A stretch of DNA of 64,000 nt from Erwinia sp. Its GTDB lineage: Bacteria; Pseudomonadota; Gammaproteobacteria; Enterobacterales; Enterobacteriaceae. A program made the translations under genes and the position numbers. The DNA is taken from positions 2,771,310 through 2,835,309 of the forward strand of contig OZ024666.1 of NCBI GenBank assembly GCA_964016415.1, read 5' to 3'. Shown here piece by piece: positions 35,885-45,586 of the stretch. Numbering within the stretch: position 1 is the stretch's first letter; every line of letters begins with the position of its first letter. A model generated the notes under the pieces. The model saw only the letters and a list, made by a program, of their open reading frames with translations, ran no database searches and had not been told where the DNA came from.

Positions 35885-38154
35885 TTATGCGGTTGCTTTA
35901 CGCAGATTCTTTGCAGCTTCAACCATGTTAGCCAGTGCCTGACGTGTTTCTGTCCAGCCACGGGTTTTCAGACCACAATCAGGGTTAACCCACAACCGCT
36001 GAACGGGGATCTGTTTTGCCGCTTTCTGCAGCAGAACTTCCATATACTCAACTGTCGGTACGTTAGGTGAATGGATATCATACACCCCCGGACCAATCTC
36101 ATTAGGATAAGCAAACTCTTCAAATGACTCCAGCAATTCCATATCCGAACGTGATGTTTCAATAGTTATCACATCGGCGTCGAGTGCAGCAATGGAGTCC
36201 ATGATGTCGTTGAATTCACAGTAACACATATGCGTGTGGATCTGTGTATCGTCCTTTGCTACGGCGGCATTCAGACGGAACGCTTCTACCGCCCAGGTCA
36301 GATAATCTGCCCATTTAGACTGACGTAAGGGCAATCCTTCACGCAATGCAGGCTCATCAATCTGGATGATGCCAATACCTGCTTTTTCCAAATCCTCCAC
36401 CTCATCGCGCAGTGCCAGCGCAATCTGTTTGGCGATGGTTTCACGCGACACATCCTCACGAGGGAATGACCAGCATAAAATGGTCACCGGACCTGTTAGC
36501 ATTCCTTTTACTGGTTTATCGGTGAGTGACTGAGCATATTTCGCCCAGTCAACTGTGATTGGCTGCGGACGACTGACATCGCCAATAATGATCGGGGGTT
36601 TTACACAACGGGAGCCGTAACTCTGTACCCAGCCATTTTGAGTGAAAACGAAACCATCCAGGTTTTCGCCAAAATATTCCACCATATCATTACGTTCAGC
36701 TTCGCCATGTACCAGGACATCAAGTCCAAGTCGCTCCTGCTCAGCAATCGCCTGTTTGATATGTTCTGCAATACCTGTGCGATAATTTGCACCATCCAGC
36801 CTTCCTTGTTTGAAGTCCAGACGCAATCCGCGAATCTCAGTAGTCTGTGGAAAAGAGCCTATTGTGGTCGTCGGCCAGGCCGGTAACTGAAAACGTTGCT
36901 GCTGTGCTTTAGCACGTAACGGATAATCGCTATGCCGTTGACTGTCCTTCGCTGTGATTCCTGCAAGGCGTTTTTCTACAGCTGGATTGTGTACCCGTGT
37001 TGAATGCTCACGCGCACGTACAGGAGCACTCCATGCCTCCAGCGACTGAGGATCACTGTTGTTCAGCGCCTGTGTCAGAAGCGATAACTCAGCACATTTT
37101 TGCAGGGCAAAAGCGAACCAGCTTTTAACTTCTTCATCAAGGCGGGTTTCCACACTGAGATCAATCGGACTGTGCAGCAGTGAACAGGATGAACCAATCC
37201 ACAATTGCTGACGTTGAGCGGTCAGAGGCTGCAAACGCTGATACCAACGACTCAGATCAGCACGCCAGACATTGCGACCATTAATCACACCAAGAGAGAG
37301 TAACCACTCTGCAGGAACCTGGGCATTGAGTGCGACGAGATCATCTTTGCCATGCACCAAATCAACATGCAGCCCTTGCACCGGTAATGTTTTGATGGTG
37401 TTGATATTTTCACCAATACGATCAAAATAAGTCGTCAGCAAAATCTTAACCCGCCCCTGCAGTGCTTCATACGCAGGCTGGAAGCGTTCAGCCACTCATC
37501 ATCCAGCTCCAGTGCCAGAATCGGTTCATCGATTTGTACCCATTCAATCCCCCGCTCTGTCAGTGCATCGAGTACTTGCTGGTAAACCGGAAGAATCGCA
37601 TTTAACAGTGTCAGACGGTTGAATTGTTCGCCTTTCACTTTACCCAGCCAAAGGTAGGTCACTGGCCCTAACAATACAGGCTTGATGTGGTGTCCCAACG
37701 CCAGCGCTTCATCCACCTCATCAAGTAGTTGCGTCCAGCTTAAAGCAAACTGTTGCCCAAGGGTGAATTCTGGCACCATGTAGTGATAGTTGGTATTGAA
37801 CCATTTAGTCATCTCTGCCGCAGCAGCCGGTTGACCACTGGGTGCACGTCCACGGCCAATGCGAAACAAGGTATCAAGATCAACTGAACCATCCTGATTT
37901 TGATGACGCGCAGGCACATTACCCAGCAATAAACTGGTCGCCAGGACATGATCATACCAGGCAAAATCACCAACAGGCACCAGGTCTACACCGGCCTCTT
38001 GCTGTTGTTGCCAGTGACGGGCTCGCAGGGTTTTACCGACTTCCAGCAGCGCTTCCTGAGATATTTTACCCGCCCAGTAGCTTTCCTGCGCTTTCTTCAA
38101 TTCGCGACGCAGCCCGACGCGGGGAAATCCGAGAGTATGGTTTAAAATGGTCAT
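35885..38154 (-). pseudogene. metE: Cobalamin-independent methionine synthase, frameshifted
   Basis: MetE methylates homocysteine from methyl-tetrahydrofolate polyglutamate without cobalamin. The first part reads [19 protein letters not shown] to LELDDEWL and then leaves frame; the remaining 535 residues continue from [12 protein letters not shown] in another frame to the normal end. The zinc ligands are in the second part (HTHMCYCEF and [11 protein letters not shown]). Inserting one base in minus-strand GGCTGAACGC (37487-37490), most simply G to give CTG GAA CGC, restores a 756-residue protein (E. coli 753) with [11 protein letters not shown] aligning to WLDAYKPAYDA. The start at 38154 has GAGGAA upstream. 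metR is divergent, with met boxes between. Confidence 0.92.
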
Positions 38155-38202
38155 CAATACATTCCTCAAAATTAACCCGTTGTCATCACAATCGGGTGTT
38201 TT

Positions 38203-38226
38203 AGACGTCTAGATGTTTACACATCT
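38203..38226. promoter_or_regulatory. Three tandem met boxes between metE and metR
   Basis: AGACGTCT, AGATGTTT, ACACATCT without gaps; the first is the perfect consensus. This is the expected MetJ operator of the divergent metE-metR promoter region. Confidence 0.85.
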
Positions 38227-38290
38227 ATAATCTACGGGTAGTGTAGTGACCACAAGCGCAATTTTTTCATTGTCGACGTGAAGGACTCTC

Positions 38291-39214
38291 ATGATCGAAT
38301 TTAAACATCTCAGAACATTGCAGGCACTGCGTACCACAGGTTCACTCGCGGCCGCCGCCGCACAGCTGCATCAGACGCAATCTGCGTTATCTCATCAATT
38401 CAGCGATCTTGAGCAGCGTCTGGGATTTCGTCTTTTTGTGCGTAAAAGTCAGCCGTTACGCTTTACTCCTCAGGGCGAGATCCTGCTGCAGCTTGCTGAA
38501 CAGGTTTTGCCTCAGATTCAACAAGCGCTACAAGCCTGTCATGAACCTCAGCAAACCACGTTGCGTATTGCCATTGAGTGCCATAGCTGTATTCAGTGGC
38601 TTACTCCGGCTTTGGCACTTTTCCGTCAGCAGTGGCCACAGGTTGATATCGATTTTAAATCGGGGGTGACGTTTGACCCGCAACCCGCCCTGCAACAAGG
38701 CGATCTCGACCTGGTACTGACCTCAGATATTTTGCCAAAAAGTGGGCTGCACTATGTGCCAATGTTTGATTTTGAAGTGCGTCTGGTTCTGGCACCCGAG
38801 CATCCTCTGGCCAGTCCCGACCCGGTGACACCGGAAGCACTGGCTAATGAAGTGCTGATGATTTATCCGGTGCAGCGCCAGCGCCTTGATATCTGGCGTT
38901 ATTTTTTACAACCGGCAGGGGTTATCCCTGCCTTTAAAAGCGTTGATAACACGTTATTTCTTATCCAGATGGTGTCCGCAGGCATGGGTATTGCGGCGCT
39001 ACCCCATTGGGTGGTCGAGAGTTTTGAACGACAAGGACTGGTCGTGACAAAAACCCTGGGAGAGGGTTTGTGGAGTCGCCTGTATGCCGCTGTACGTGAC
39101 GGAGAACAACGCCAGCCAGTACTGGATGCCTTCATTCATTCTGCACGTCAGCATGCCTGTGAACATTTACCCTTTGTCCGTGATGCCACGCGCCCAGGTA
39201 CCGCACGAACATAA
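38291..39214 (+). CDS. metR: LysR-type regulator of methionine genes MetR
   Basis: Homocysteine-responsive activator of metE and other met genes. N-terminal winged helix (residues 1-60: [37 protein letters not shown]) and a periplasmic-binding-like effector domain. 307 residues (E. coli 317). Apparently intact although its main target metE, just across the divergent promoter, is broken. Confidence 0.95.
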   Translation: MIEFKHLRTLQALRTTGSLAAAAAQLHQTQSALSHQFSDLEQRLGFRLFVRKSQPLRFTPQGEILLQLAEQVLPQIQQALQACHEPQQTTLRIAIECHSCIQWLTPALALFRQQWPQVDIDFKSGVTFDPQPALQQGDLDLVLTSDILPKSGLHYVPMFDFEVRLVLAPEHPLASPDPVTPEALANEVLMIYPVQRQRLDIWRYFLQPAGVIPAFKSVDNTLFLIQMVSAGMGIAALPHWVVESFERQGLVVTKTLGEGLWSRLYAAVRDGEQRQPVLDAFIHSARQHACEHLPFVRDATRPGTART

Positions 39215-39326
39215 AGTAGAAGCGGAACGGTTCCGTGAGTACGTGACTATCAGCGCTATTTTCCTTTCCCTGAGATCAATTATCTCTATAATGCGCGACA
39301 GGTACTTGCTCTTCTGGCGATAAACT

Positions 39327-39809
39327 ATGACAAATAATGATGTGCTACGTAGCGTGCGCTACATGCTGGAAATGAACGATATCAAGATGGTCGGCCTCCT
39401 CGCACTGGCCGGATGCGAAGTCACCGTTGACGAAATGGTGGCATTCCTGAAAAAAGAGGATGATGCCGGATTTCGTGCCTGCCCGGATATTGTGATGGGA
39501 TACTTTCTCAACGGTTTGATCATTTCCCGTCGGGGACAGCAAGAAGACGCCCCACCACTAAGTGTTGAGCGTAAAATGAACAACACCGTGATCCTGAAAA
39601 AGTTGCGGATTGCATTCAATTTAAAAACCACAGAGATTGTCGATATTCTCAAACTCGCTGATTTTGCTGTTGGGCAAGCAGAAATCAGCGCTATTTTCCG
39701 CAATCCAGGCCATAAAAATTACCGGGAGTGTGGTGACCAGTTATTACGTAATTTCCTGAAAGGGCTGACCAAACACATGCGCCCTGCCGGTATACAAAAA
39801 ACACGCTAA
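39327..39809 (+). CDS. DUF1456 protein, YehS-like
   Basis: 160-residue cytoplasmic protein with two similar halves, each starting with a helix and containing KKLRIAFNLKT or RSVRYMLEMND type motifs, then DPxHKNYRECGDQLLRNFL near the end. This is the layout of E. coli YehS (156 residues); function unknown. In E. coli yehS lies far away near 47 min. Here it stands between metR and the urate genes. Confidence 0.9.
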   Translation: MTNNDVLRSVRYMLEMNDIKMVGLLALAGCEVTVDEMVAFLKKEDDAGFRACPDIVMGYFLNGLIISRRGQQEDAPPLSVERKMNNTVILKKLRIAFNLKTTEIVDILKLADFAVGQAEISAIFRNPGHKNYRECGDQLLRNFLKGLTKHMRPAGIQKTR

Positions 39810-39854
39810 CGTGATTTGATGCTGCATTAGCTAAGTGGACAGCAAGTGATCACA

Positions 39855-40187
39855 CTAACTGCCCCGATAAGTTGACCAGCCTCCCGGGGCGATAAGGAAC
39901 GGCAGGTGGTAATGTTGTTCCGCCTCGATAACCACCTCTATCTCTGCACGCACAAACGGGGTCTTTTCCCCCTGCTTGCGGAACCATTGACCTGTCTCAG
40001 CCGTCAGGCGGTAATGACCCGCAGATAATGAATGTTCACTACAACTGCTCACCCGACCATTAATATCGGTGCAATAATGACCGATTTTTTCATCACCAGA
40101 ATCGATACAACGTTCAAGATACACGTCAACCCCTGCTGCTGGCTTTCCGGTAGCAATGTTCAGAATATGGGTGCTGATACTACTCAT
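39855..40187 (-). CDS. uraH: 5-hydroxyisourate hydrolase (HpxT/UraH type)
   Basis: Transthyretin-like hydrolase for the second step of urate breakdown, 5-hydroxyisourate to OHCU. 110 residues. Active-site signature seen: His in STHILNIATGKPAAGV, Arg in NGRVS, His in YHLPFLIAPGGWSTY, and the C-terminal YRGS that marks the enzyme rather than a transport transthyretin. No signal peptide, so cytoplasmic. Its ATG overlaps the uraD stop by four bases. Confidence 0.95.
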   Translation of the reverse strand: MSSISTHILNIATGKPAAGVDVYLERCIDSGDEKIGHYCTDINGRVSSCSEHSLSAGHYRLTAETGQWFRKQGEKTPFVRAEIEVVIEAEQHYHLPFLIAPGGWSTYRGS

Positions 40188-40684
40188 TCGCTAATCACTC
40201 CGGCTAATCTGATTAAGGTAATCTCTCTCAGTTGTGTCAATGCTTCATGATACTCTTGCTGTGGCGTATTCTTTAAACGCCTCTCTAATGCAGGCAGTAT
40301 CTCTTCACCACTGCGGCCACGGGCACGAATCAAAAATACCTGATTGAAACAGGCCTCGTACCTCTCATTCGCCTGACGCAAAGCCGCCGCCAGGGCTGTA
40401 TTTTCCTTATCGACTCCGGATTGTTCCTCTTTTGATAAACCGGCCTCTGGCTGGCTACCCGTCGATTGTTCACCTATACGTGGATGCGCCTCGAGTGCCT
40501 GATAAAAATCTGCTGCCTGCCACTGCGCCGCGAGGTTCGACGCTTCAGCCAATAAATGGTGGCAATTACGGTACGGACGCCCTGCCACCAGCGCACGACA
40601 CCAACGAGGAATATTCACGCAAGGCGCAATCAGTGCCTGGGCTTCCTGCGTATCAAGTTGATTAAACTGACTGAGCGTGATCAT
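40184..40684 (-). CDS. uraD: OHCU decarboxylase (HpxQ/UraD type)
   Basis: Converts OHCU to (S)-allantoin, third step of urate breakdown. The catalytic His motif EAHPRIGE is at about residue 68 and SKEEQSGV follows. I choose the ATG at 40684 (166 residues), with GAGGG 5 bases upstream, over an upstream in-frame start at 40696; the gene then overlaps the permease end by 23 bases and uraH by four, so the three are one transcript. Confidence 0.94.
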   Translation of the reverse strand: MITLSQFNQLDTQEAQALIAPCVNIPRWCRALVAGRPYRNCHHLLAEASNLAAQWQAADFYQALEAHPRIGEQSTGSQPEAGLSKEEQSGVDKENTALAAALRQANERYEACFNQVFLIRARGRSGEEILPALERRLKNTPQQEYHEALTQLREITLIRLAGVISE

Positions 40685-42041
40685 TTTGTCCCTCAATCGC
40701 TGAGATCACTTTCTTCTCTTCCGGCATGATTAAACTCAGCAGAACCGCGATCAATCCCCCACTGGTCGCCGCAGAGCCGAACAACGTTTTCACCATCGGC
40801 GGGAAATGGGCGAGAAACTCAGGAACGGCTTCGTTTCCTAAACCGATACCAAAAGCAATACCGACAATCAACATTTCACGTCTGCCCAGCGGCGTTTGCG
40901 TGATAATCCGAATACCAGCGGCTACCACACAACCAAACATCACTAACGTAGCCCCTCCTAATACCGGTAAAGGAATCTGGCGTAACGCTTCACCAAATGG
41001 CGGGAACAGCCCAAGAAAAATAAGCAGAATACCGATATATCGTCCGACAAAGCGGCTGGCCACACCAGTCATTTGAATCACACCATTATTCTGCGCGAAA
41101 ATGGTATTCGGGAAAGCACACAGCATGGCAGCAATCATACAGCTTACCCCATCTGCCAGTATTCCCCCCTGCAAACGGGAGCGAAAAGCCTTACCCTCAA
41201 TCGGCTGGCGCGAAATCAGCGAATTAGCAGTCAGATCGCCTACCGCTTCGAGGATGCACACCAGCGATACCAGTGCGATAGGCAAAAATATCGCCAGATT
41301 AAACTGGAATCCAAAAGGGAATAAAGCCGGAGGCCGGAACCAGGTGTCAATCGTCAGTACCGGATGAAAATGACCGGTTAACCATGCCACAATACATCCT
41401 GCTGCCATACCAATCACAATAGCCGCCAGCCTTAGCCACTGATTTTTCGCACAACTCAGCAGGACAATAATTGCCAGTGTAAAAGCGCCAAGACCGATAT
41501 TACTCATGCTGGCGAAATCAGTTGCATTATGTCCGCCGCTCCAGTTGATAATACTCACTTTGATCAGGCTCAAACCAATCAGGGTGATCACCGTACCGGT
41601 CACAATCGGCGTGAAGACCCGCCGCAAGAGATGCACAAAGCGGCTGACAATCGCGGGAACCCAGGCAGCAATAAAATTCACCCCAAACAGCATTGCCATA
41701 ATATCTTCTGGTGTTCCTCCCTGCCCTTTCACCCAAAGCCCTCCCGCAATGGTCACGCCAAGAAAAGCAAAACTGGTACCCTGCATACAGATCATGCCAG
41801 CACCGACACCAAAAACACGATTAGCCTGCAGGAAAGTCCCGATCCCCGAAGCAAGCAAGGACATACTGATAAGCCACGGGAGATAAGCCCCCAATCCCAG
41901 GGCGGCACTGATAATGAGTGGTGGTGTAATAATGCCCACCAGCCCTGCCATAACGTGTTGCAGCGCACTAAAGAACCCCGGAACCGGGCCAATCGGTTGT
42001 TCCAGTCCCCAAAGCAGTGGGCTGTGTTTATTATCAGACAT
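40662..42041 (-). CDS. NCS2 purine permease, probable urate transporter (UacT/HpxP-like)
   Basis: Inner-membrane proton symporter with about 12-14 spans, 459 residues. The NCS2 signature FAQNNGVIQMTGVASRFVG and the substrate-site Glu regions ILEAVGDLTANSLISRQPI and LGNEAVPEFLAHFP are seen. The signature is that of the urate/xanthine branch (UacT, XanQ) rather than the uracil branch. First gene of the permease-uraD-uraH transcript and divergent from hpxO, so urate is the most likely substrate. Confidence 0.92.
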   Translation of the reverse strand: MSDNKHSPLLWGLEQPIGPVPGFFSALQHVMAGLVGIITPPLIISAALGLGAYLPWLISMSLLASGIGTFLQANRVFGVGAGMICMQGTSFAFLGVTIAGGLWVKGQGGTPEDIMAMLFGVNFIAAWVPAIVSRFVHLLRRVFTPIVTGTVITLIGLSLIKVSIINWSGGHNATDFASMSNIGLGAFTLAIIVLLSCAKNQWLRLAAIVIGMAAGCIVAWLTGHFHPVLTIDTWFRPPALFPFGFQFNLAIFLPIALVSLVCILEAVGDLTANSLISRQPIEGKAFRSRLQGGILADGVSCMIAAMLCAFPNTIFAQNNGVIQMTGVASRFVGRYIGILLIFLGLFPPFGEALRQIPLPVLGGATLVMFGCVVAAGIRIITQTPLGRREMLIVGIAFGIGLGNEAVPEFLAHFPPMVKTLFGSAATSGGLIAVLLSLIMPEEKKVISAIEGQNDHAQSV

Positions 42042-42393
42042 GGGTAGTTTCCTTGTGACGGCGTATTACTTACCCTTTGCATAAAACAGGCCAGATTGGG
42101 ATGGCGGATATCTTTACCGGGTCGTTCAGTCAAAATATGATTTGCTATCAGTCTATTAGCATGCCCCCCTGTCATTGATCAGTAAATTTTGTCCACCATT
42201 TAATGAAACTTTAGATTCTCACCTATCGGGTTTGAAGGTAAATGATTCATAAAAAAGCATCATAACTGCCAACTTGTTCCATTCTGGTGCATTAAATAAT
42301 CACAGTATTCAGTAAAGTCACTGCTGTCTGGCAAAAACCAAAGTGGTACAAAAATTGCTGAACCTACTCACAGACTCATTAAAGGACATCATG
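42042..42393. other. Divergent promoter region of the urate genes
   Basis: 350 bases with no recognisable gene. It must carry promoters for hpxO (plus) and for the permease transcript (minus). No regulator gene is nearby, and I could not name an operator. Confidence 0.6.
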
Positions 42394-43548
42394 ATGAAAG
42401 CACTGGTGATAGGTAGTGGTATGGGGGGAATGAGCGCGGCTGTTGCATTAAAAAATGCAGGCATTGATTGTGACGTGTTTGAAGCAGTAGAAGAGATCAA
42501 ACCCGTTGGCGCCGCCATCTCAGTATGGTCTAACGGGGTTAAATGTTTACAACACCTTGGGATGGGGGAGATTGTTGAAAAGCTCGGTGGTGTAATGAAC
42601 AGTATCGCATACCGTGATGCTGCTACAGGCACCTATCTGACCCATTTCAGTCTGCAGCCATTATTGGCGCGGGTGAATGCCAGGCCTTGTCCGGTAGCTC
42701 GTGCTGACCTGCAGCGTGAAATGATCGATTTCTGGGGACGGGATAAGATACAGTTTGGCAAACGTGTCGTTCGCGTAGTTGAAGAGAATAATGCGGTAAC
42801 AGCATGGTTCAGTGATGGCACTCAGGCAACAGGTGATTTCCTGATTGCCGCCGACGGAAGCCGTTCAGTTGTTCGCCCGTCAGTATTAGATTTCACCCCC
42901 GAAAGACGCTATGCCGGCTACGTTAACTGGAACGGCTTAGTGAAACGCGACGATGCGCTGGCATTGAGCGATTGCTGGACCACCTTTGTCGGTGAAGGTA
43001 AACGGGTATCACTGATGCCTGTCGCACAGGACCGTTTCTATTTCTTCTTTGATGTACCGCTACCCTCAGGGCTAAACGCCGACCGCAAGACACTGCGCAA
43101 CGATTTAGCCGGATACTTTGAGGGATGGGCACCGGAAGTACAGCATTTGATCGCACAGCTCGATCCAGACACGACCAATCGTGTCGAAATACACGATATC
43201 GAACCTTTTTCCCGTCTGGTAAAAGGCCGTATTGCTTTGCTTGGCGATGCAGCACACTGCACAACACCGGATATTGGTCAGGGTGGCTGCGCGGCGATGG
43301 AAGATGCCGTTGTATTAGGGGAGGCCTTTATGCGTCATGCCAGCCCGCAACAGGCATTAGGCTATTACGAAGCACAACGCTGCACGCGAGTGAAAGAACT
43401 GGTATTAAAAGCACGAAAACGTTGCGACATCACGCATGGCAAAGATATGCAGCTAACAGAGGCCTGGTATCAGGAACTACGCCACGAAAAGGGCGCGCAC
43501 ATCATCAACGGATTATGTGACACCATTGAGGGTGGGCCTCTGGGTTAA
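42394..43548 (+). CDS. hpxO: FAD-dependent urate hydroxylase
   Basis: Flavoprotein monooxygenase that turns urate into 5-hydroxyisourate using NADH and O2. 384 residues from the ATG at 42394 (AAGGA 7 bases upstream), matching the Klebsiella HpxO length. FAD motifs: MKALVIGSGMGGMSAAVAL at the N-terminus and RIALLGDAAHCTTPDIGQGG near residue 280; the HpxO-specific EIKPVGAAISVWSNGVK and KARKRCDITHGKDMQL blocks are present. The frame extends to 42343, but the HpxO N-terminus fits the later start. Confidence 0.95.
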   Translation: MKALVIGSGMGGMSAAVALKNAGIDCDVFEAVEEIKPVGAAISVWSNGVKCLQHLGMGEIVEKLGGVMNSIAYRDAATGTYLTHFSLQPLLARVNARPCPVARADLQREMIDFWGRDKIQFGKRVVRVVEENNAVTAWFSDGTQATGDFLIAADGSRSVVRPSVLDFTPERRYAGYVNWNGLVKRDDALALSDCWTTFVGEGKRVSLMPVAQDRFYFFFDVPLPSGLNADRKTLRNDLAGYFEGWAPEVQHLIAQLDPDTTNRVEIHDIEPFSRLVKGRIALLGDAAHCTTPDIGQGGCAAMEDAVVLGEAFMRHASPQQALGYYEAQRCTRVKELVLKARKRCDITHGKDMQLTEAWYQELRHEKGAHIINGLCDTIEGGPLG

Positions 43549-43619
43549 CAGTGCCCTCTTACCAGACAGCACTGTTCAAAATGACGGGCTTTTCCCTCGT
43601 ACCACGGCGTTTTGCTTTA

Positions 43620-44420
43620 TCAGGCCTGAAACAAGTGACGCAGATACTTTGGCACAGCATTATCTGCGTTGCTGCCAATCACCTCCAGTGAGGGTAATGC
43701 CTGGATCAGACGTGGATCAGCGTTAGCCATGATGCAGCCTTTGCCAGCCATACTCAGCATCTCGCGATCGTTCATTCCATCACCGAAAGCAATACATTCC
43801 GCTAATGAGAAACCCAGTGCCTGAGATACGGCTTGCAGTGCATGTCCTTTAGAAACACCACCCGCCATCACTTCGAGACAGGTTGGCAGTGAAAAACTGA
43901 CATTAATGCGATCTCCCCAGCGTTTGAGCAATTCCTCTTCTAAAGGGAGCAGACGTTGCGGATCATCACTGGTGAAAAAGACCTTACTGATACCATCAGT
44001 AGGCAGTGTCTCCGGTTGATATAACTGATAACTGAAATTAGATTCGTGGAAGAAATCCAGCGCTTCCGGAAGTGCACGATTTAAAAACCACCATTCGTCA
44101 CGGTAGATATTGGTTAATATCTCCGGATGTTCGTACTTCAGTGCAAAAAGTGCTCTGGCTATATCAACATCCAGATTTTGGCTAAACACCAGCTCACCCT
44201 GCATATTGTGCACACGGGCACCGTTTGAGGTGATCATGTAAGCATCAATCTCAAGACTGTTACGCATCTGTGCTACATCGACATGATGACGTCCAGTCGC
44301 AAAAACAAAATGCGCTCCCTGTGCAGTCAGTTCCTGTAGTGTTTCTCTGGCATAGGGTGAAAGGCGATGATCAGGAGAGAGCAACGTACCATCTAAATCT
44401 GAAGCAATTATCGAATACAT
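43620..44420 (-). CDS. yigL: HAD-superfamily sugar/pyridoxal phosphatase YigL
   Basis: Cof-type phosphatase, in E. coli active on pyridoxal phosphate and sugar phosphates. HAD motif I ASDLDGTLLSPDH with the nucleophile Asp at residue 8, motif II ITSNGARV, motif III/IV VSKGHALQ and CIAFGDGMNDREMLSMAG. 266 residues, as in E. coli. Confidence 0.96.
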   Translation of the reverse strand: MYSIIASDLDGTLLSPDHRLSPYARETLQELTAQGAHFVFATGRHHVDVAQMRNSLEIDAYMITSNGARVHNMQGELVFSQNLDVDIARALFALKYEHPEILTNIYRDEWWFLNRALPEALDFFHESNFSYQLYQPETLPTDGISKVFFTSDDPQRLLPLEEELLKRWGDRINVSFSLPTCLEVMAGGVSKGHALQAVSQALGFSLAECIAFGDGMNDREMLSMAGKGCIMANADPRLIQALPSLEVIGSNADNAVPKYLRHLFQA

Positions 44421-44962
44421 AGAACCTCTGGTTATAAGGTCTGCAGACCGGCTGTCTGACAGAGAAAATGTTCACATCATCGCCATAGCCGTCACCCGTT
44501 ATGGCAACCATGTTACTCTTCCTGGTGCATCCTGCCTTATGCGCAGGCTGGCAGGTTTGCATCATGCACGCTGGTGACAATCACCATTTCCGCCACAGAG
44601 ACTGTTTTTGTTTTCCTGCGGGCGAACAGATAGCACATTTTGTGCGGTATAAACGGCAATTAGCACAGCACCGGTCTGTCATCATCAATGTGCTATAGAG
44701 ACAAACCACAACATAATCACCGTTGTCATTTAGCAACGCTTTACTGCGGAGAAGAGCATTGGAAATGCGGATATAGCCGTATGAGGTAGGTAGCATGTGT
44801 TGATGGCAGCAGAATGACCATCTCAAAGAAATGAACGCCAGGCAGTAACAAGAGTGAAAAAGAGTCCATCCCTGATACACCAACACTTTACTTTACCCCA
44901 TAGCACAATCACTGCTATTGGCGTATTGTCTCATACTTCTTCGCTTTCAGGAACTTTACCCC
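44421..44962. other. Gene-free stretch where pldB would lie in E. coli
   Basis: 540 bases between yigL and rhtB. Short open frames on both strands show no recognisable family, and no PldB-like residues were found. Confidence 0.6.
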
Positions 44963-45586
44963 ATGACAACCGAGTGGTGGCTGACTTACCTTTTAACAAC
45001 CTGCGTACTGAGCTTATCTCCAGGTTCGGGCGCGATTAATACCATGAGTACCGGGATCAGTTATGGTTTTCGTGGTGCGGCCGCCTCAATTGCCGGATTA
45101 CAGGTAGGTCTGGCACTGCATATTGTGCTGGTAGGTATTGGCCTCGGAGCACTGTTTTCCCACTCGGTGCTGGCATTTGAAATAGTGAAATGGCTGGGTG
45201 CCGGTTACTTAATCTGGTTGGGTATTCAGCAATGGCGTTCTACCGGCTCGCTTGATATTCATGCTATCAAGAATACTCTGCCACGGCGCAAATTATTCCA
45301 GCGGGCTGTGTTTGTTAATCTGACCAATCCTAAAAGCATCGTCTTCTTAGCAGCGCTCTTTCCACAGTTTATTATTCCTGGTCAGCCGCAAACCTTGCAG
45401 TATCTGGTATTAGGAGTAACCACCGTCACCATTGATGTTGTGGTGATGATAGGATATGCCACTCTGGCAACACATATTGCTGGCTGGATCAAAGGTCCGC
45501 GCCAGATGAAGATATTAAACCGCACATTTGGTGGCATGTTTATCGCAGTCGGTGCATTGCTGGCCTGTGCTAAACGCACTACCTGA
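44963..45586 (+). CDS. rhtB: Homoserine/homoserine lactone exporter RhtB
   Basis: LysE/RhtB-family inner-membrane exporter with about six spans. [12 protein letters not shown] near residue 17, then [20 protein letters not shown]. The ATG at 44963 ([11 protein letters not shown], with AGGAA upstream) gives 207 residues against 206 in E. coli; identity to RhtB is much higher than to its paralogue RhtC, which is missing here. It overlaps recQ tail to tail by 8 bases. Confidence 0.93.
   Translation: MTTEWWLTYLLTTCVLSLSPGSGAINTMSTGISYGFRGAAASIAGLQVGLALHIVLVGIGLGALFSHSVLAFEIVKWLGAGYLIWLGIQQWRSTGSLDIHAIKNTLPRRKLFQRAVFVNLTNPKSIVFLAALFPQFIIPGQPQTLQYLVLGVTTVTIDVVVMIGYATLATHIAGWIKGPRQMKILNRTFGGMFIAVGALLACAKRTT

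Noticed and set aside
41506-42047. Two long plus-strand frames (126 and 172 codons) opposite the urate permease
   Set aside because: Shadow of a hydrophobic protein read backwards; no ribosome site or known family.
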